Source: an uncultured Terriglobus sp. (lineage in GTDB: Bacteria; Acidobacteriota; Terriglobia; Terriglobales; Acidobacteriaceae). Taken from it: a DNA stretch of 8,518 nt. Numbering within the stretch: position 1 is the first letter of the stretch; every line of letters begins with the position of its first letter. The notes under the pieces are model-generated. The model did not search any database. It worked only from the letters and a program-made list of their open reading frames with translations, and was not told the origin of the DNA. A program made the position numbers and the translations under genes. Below, piece by piece: positions 6,403-8,518 of this stretch. The stretch is taken from assembly GCA_937859825.1 (NCBI GenBank), contig CALMAP010000058.1, positions 1 through 8,518 of the forward strand, in the 5' to 3' direction.

Positions 6403-7608
6403 ATGCCTCTGCTACCCTCCAGGCGCAGGTGGAACCTCGTTCTTGTCTGCGTCGGGATCCATGTGCTTTGTTTGACTACCGCAGCGGGGCAGGCACCCGC
6501 TGTTCGCCAAGCATTTGAACGTGGCGCAGCCGCCATGCGCAATGGCCAGCCGGCCGCAGCGGAGCAGGCCTTTCGCGATGCAGTCAAGCTTGCGCCGAGC
6601 ATGGCTGAGGCGCATTTGGATCTTGGGCTGGTTCTTGGGCGCGAGGGCAAGCTGGCGGAAGCCATCCAATCCTTGCAGCAAGCCATAATTCTTGATCCTT
6701 CGCAGCCTTCCGCTGGTATGTTTCTCGGCATTTTTCTGTTCCAGAGCAACCGGCCAGACGAGGCCCGAGCAGCTTTGCAGAAAGAGCTCAGCCGTGAGCC
6801 GGACAATGTGGAAGCGCTGGTCTGGTTAGGCAACGTGGAGCTAGCCACAGCTCACCCAGATCGAGCCGCTGCAGCCCTGGACAAAGCGGCGGAAAAAAGC
6901 CCTGACAACCTCGACCTGCTGGAACTGCGTGGCAAAGCGCACAGCCAGGTCGCGCGCGACAGCTATGCCCGCATGGCGAAGCTGGAGCCGGACAGCTGGC
7001 ACGTACACCGTGTACAGGCTCAGATTTTTGCGGACGAGGGAAAGCACGCCGAGGCGGTCACCGAGTATCAGGCCGCGATCAAGCAGCAGACACGTAACCC
7101 GGATCTGTACGAGGCACTTGGCGACGAGTACCGCGCAAGCAGCCAATTGGAAGCGGCACAGGCGGCTTACCAGACCGAGCTGAAATTAGCCCCTACCAAC
7201 CCTGTTGCCATGTACAACGCGGGCAGCGTAGCCATCGAGCGCGGGGACAGCGCCGCAGGTGTGCCACTTCTGCAGGCAATGGTGAAGGTTTACCCTGGTT
7301 CGCCCGTTGCCGAGTACTACCTCGGCAGGGGGCTGGCTTCGCTTGGCAAAGATCAGGAAGCTGCCAATTGGCTCCAGAAAAGCGCAACGGGCGATCACAA
7401 CGGCGAGATCGGAAAGCGCTCGTACTATGAACTGACAAGGATCTACCGCAAGCTGCATCGGACGGAAGACGCACAGGCCGCGCTGGCGGACTACAACCGC
7501 ATCCGGGAAGCGCAGGAGAAAGCCAGCACACAACAGGTGCAGGACTGGAAGAAGCTGGCGCAGCCAACCGCGGAAAGCGCGGCAGCCACCGGAAACTCAC
7601 AGCCCTGA
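6403..7608 (+). CDS. Exported tetratricopeptide-repeat protein (hydrolase-side)
   Basis: The product is a 401-residue TPR protein. Residues 1-31 read as a signal peptide: RRRW at 7-10, a hydrophobic core NLVLVCVGIHVLCL at 11-24, and a likely cut near AGQA. Cys23 is not in a lipobox, so a soluble periplasmic protein is expected. About nine TPR units run from residue 36 to about 365, for example AEAHLDLGLVLGREGKLAEA, NVEALVWLGNVELATAHPDR and PVAEYYLGRGLASLGKDQEA. A polar Gln/Ala-rich tail of about 30 residues ends the protein. No catalytic motif is seen. An earlier GTG at 6364 is in frame with AGGA seven bases upstream. It would add 13 residues ahead of an already complete signal peptide, so ATG 6403 is preferred, though the choice is open. 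The gene leads the plus-strand arm, 47 bases before the GH43 gene, and mirrors the TPR gene beside the receptor. It may be a scaffold or substrate-handling partner of the arabinan enzymes; that is inference. Confidence 0.85.
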   Translation: MPLLPSRRRWNLVLVCVGIHVLCLTTAAGQAPAVRQAFERGAAAMRNGQPAAAEQAFRDAVKLAPSMAEAHLDLGLVLGREGKLAEAIQSLQQAIILDPSQPSAGMFLGIFLFQSNRPDEARAALQKELSREPDNVEALVWLGNVELATAHPDRAAAALDKAAEKSPDNLDLLELRGKAHSQVARDSYARMAKLEPDSWHVHRVQAQIFADEGKHAEAVTEYQAAIKQQTRNPDLYEALGDEYRASSQLEAAQAAYQTELKLAPTNPVAMYNAGSVAIERGDSAAGVPLLQAMVKVYPGSPVAEYYLGRGLASLGKDQEAANWLQKSATGDHNGEIGKRSYYELTRIYRKLHRTEDAQAALADYNRIREAQEKASTQQVQDWKKLAQPTAESAAATGNSQP

Positions 7609-7624
7609 GCCGGGCTTAACGGTC

Positions 7625-7640
7625 TAAGAACTTAAGAACT
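7625..7640. repeat. Perfect tandem octamer in the TPR-GH43 gap
   Basis: TAAGAACT occurs twice with no gap, at 7625-7632 and 7633-7640, within the 47-base interval before the GH43 start. It ends 15 bases ahead of the GTG and just upstream of the ribosome binding site. It may be a simple slippage product or a small protein-binding direct repeat. Confidence 0.6.
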
Positions 7641-7644
7641 CCGC

Positions 7645-7651
7645 AAGGGAG
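7645..7651 (+). promoter_or_regulatory. Ribosome binding site for the GTG-started GH43 gene
   Basis: AAGGGAG ends four bases before GTG 7656. It supports this GTG as the start, which also begins a compact signal peptide. No ATG is available in this frame before the conserved enzyme core. Confidence 0.7.
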
Positions 7652-7655
7652 CAGC

Positions 7656-8518
7656 GTGCGCTATCACCTCCGAATCGCTTTCAGCCTCTCCCTCCTGCTG
7701 CCGGTTGCACTTCAGGCAAATGCTCAGGCGCTCCCGCTCTCCGGCGAGTTCCGCGGTACTCACGATCCTTCCATCGCAAAGGAAGGCGACACGTTCTACG
7801 TGTTCGCGACAGGTGCAGCGTTTGCGCCGCGCTCGACAGATGAGCAGGCTGCTGGGCCGCCATCGCCAAGCGAACAGCCCCGGCCCCGGCCTACCACTAC
7901 GGGGCAACTGCAAATTCGTTGTTCCAAAGACATGCTGGCCTGGAAGCGCTGTGGACAGGTCTTCGCCGAGATGCCAGCCTGGATCAAGATGTTGAGCCCG
8001 AAGACGCAGGATCTTTGGGCGCCAGACATCTCCTTCTACAACGGCAGCTTTCATCTCTACTACGCGTTTTCGGTCTTCGGCAAGAACACGTCGGGCATTG
8101 CCCTGGCGACAAACGCAACGCTTGACCCGGCAAGCCCCAACTACAGGTGGGTGGACCGTGGTCTCGTTCTACAGTCGTTCGCCACAGACGACTACAACGC
8201 GATTGACCCGAACGTGGTTCTGGACGGCACAGGCGAGCCGTGGATGTCCTTTGGCAGCTTCTGGACTGGAATCAATATGCGTCGTCTAGATAAAGGCACT
8301 GGGCTTTTGTCGAAAACAGACACAAGAACCTACCTGCTCGCCTCCCGCGCGAAGCCAGCTCAGGATATCCCGGAGTCGCCAGGGCTGCCGCCGGTCACGC
8401 AAGCCATCGAAGCTCCTTTTATCTTTGCTCACGGCGGCTTTTACTACCTGTTCGTCTCATGGGATCTCTGCTGCCGCGGGGTAAAAAGTACCTATCGGGA
8501 GATGGTGGGCCGTTACCG
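7656..8518 (+). CDS. GH43 endo-1,5-alpha-L-arabinanase, exported, partial (C-terminus beyond right edge)
   Basis: This frame is open from GTG 7656 to the right edge, with 287 whole codons and no stop. The family cuts alpha-1,5-linked arabinan with inversion, using a five-bladed beta-propeller. Residues 1-23 are a signal peptide, likely cut after ANA. The three GH43 catalytic positions are visible: Asp37 in THDPSI (general base), Asp184 in AIDPN (pKa modulator) and Glu252 in IEAPF (general acid). Other family marks are WAPDISFYNGSFHLYYAFS (121-139), the GSFW region after Asp184, and CCRGVKSTY (272-280), typical of the arabinanase branch. Usual length is about 320-350 residues, so a short C-terminal part is missing. 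An odd Pro-rich stretch at about 54-82 holds seven prolines and lengthens the gap between Asp37 and Asp184. The gene follows the TPR gene by 47 bases on the same strand and is probably co-transcribed. With the GH51 gene it points to arabinan. Endo rather than exo action is inferred from family resemblance. Confidence 0.93.
   Translation, partial: MRYHLRIAFSLSLLLPVALQANAQALPLSGEFRGTHDPSIAKEGDTFYVFATGAAFAPRSTDEQAAGPPSPSEQPRPRPTTTGQLQIRCSKDMLAWKRCGQVFAEMPAWIKMLSPKTQDLWAPDISFYNGSFHLYYAFSVFGKNTSGIALATNATLDPASPNYRWVDRGLVLQSFATDDYNAIDPNVVLDGTGEPWMSFGSFWTGINMRRLDKGTGLLSKTDTRTYLLASRAKPAQDIPESPGLPPVTQAIEAPFIFAHGGFYYLFVSWDLCCRGVKSTYREMVGRY

Noticed and set aside
6201..6848. Minus-strand 215-codon open frame across the start of the second TPR gene.
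   Set aside because: It is an antisense shadow of the TPR coding frame: low complexity, Ser/Ala/Arg-rich, no motif.
6403..7608. Reading of the TPR proteins as SusD homologues.
   Set aside because: No lipobox is present in either TPR protein, and neither shows SusD-like non-TPR segments; they are plain TPR solenoids, so only a loose functional analogy can be proposed.
1..8518. Mobile element, CRISPR, tRNA or defence genes.
   Set aside because: No transposase, recombinase, terminal inverted repeats, spaced repeats, tRNA-like arms or defence domains were found; coding style looks uniform across the window.

Overview
The window looks like a polysaccharide-utilisation locus from a member of the Acidobacteria (Terriglobus/Granulicella/Edaphobacter-like Acidobacteriaceae). 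This is an inference from three things: a very large Oar-type TonB-dependent receptor with an N-terminal carboxypeptidase-regulatory-like domain, exported TPR proteins beside it, and the style of the GH51 and GH43 enzymes. No rRNA, tRNA or marker gene is present to confirm the taxonomy.

Layout. There are five protein genes in two divergent arms that start from one intergenic region at about 6049-6402. The minus-strand arm reads right to left: the TonB-dependent receptor (6048 to 2335), an exported TPR protein (2267 to 1161), and the first 360 residues of a GH51 alpha-L-arabinofuranosidase (1080 to 1, cut by the left edge). The plus-strand arm holds a second exported TPR protein (6403-7608), then the first 287 residues of a GH43 endo-1,5-alpha-L-arabinanase (7656-8518, cut by the right edge). 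Both edge genes are open to the end of the window, so a search for complete start-to-stop frames misses them. They are what identifies the substrate.

Function. The inferred role is arabinan or arabino-oligosaccharide use. The GH43 enzyme would cut the alpha-1,5-arabinan backbone, the receptor would import the oligosaccharides across the outer membrane with TonB energy, and the GH51 enzyme would release L-arabinose from the ends. All five proteins carry an N-terminal export signal. Each arm pairs one TPR protein with one arabinan hydrolase, so the layout is nearly mirror-symmetric. There is no SusD homologue. The TPR proteins could serve as an unrelated accessory, but this is speculation.

Regulation. 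Two similar CG-centred palindromes of the LacI/CcpA operator type lie upstream of the receptor gene (6141-6154) and of the GH51 gene (1110-1123), suggesting one LacI-family regulator acts on both. The regulator gene is not in the window. A hairpin followed by a T-rich run separates the receptor gene from the downstream TPR gene and may set a step-down in transcription.

No insertion sequence, CRISPR array, tRNA, phage gene or origin was seen.
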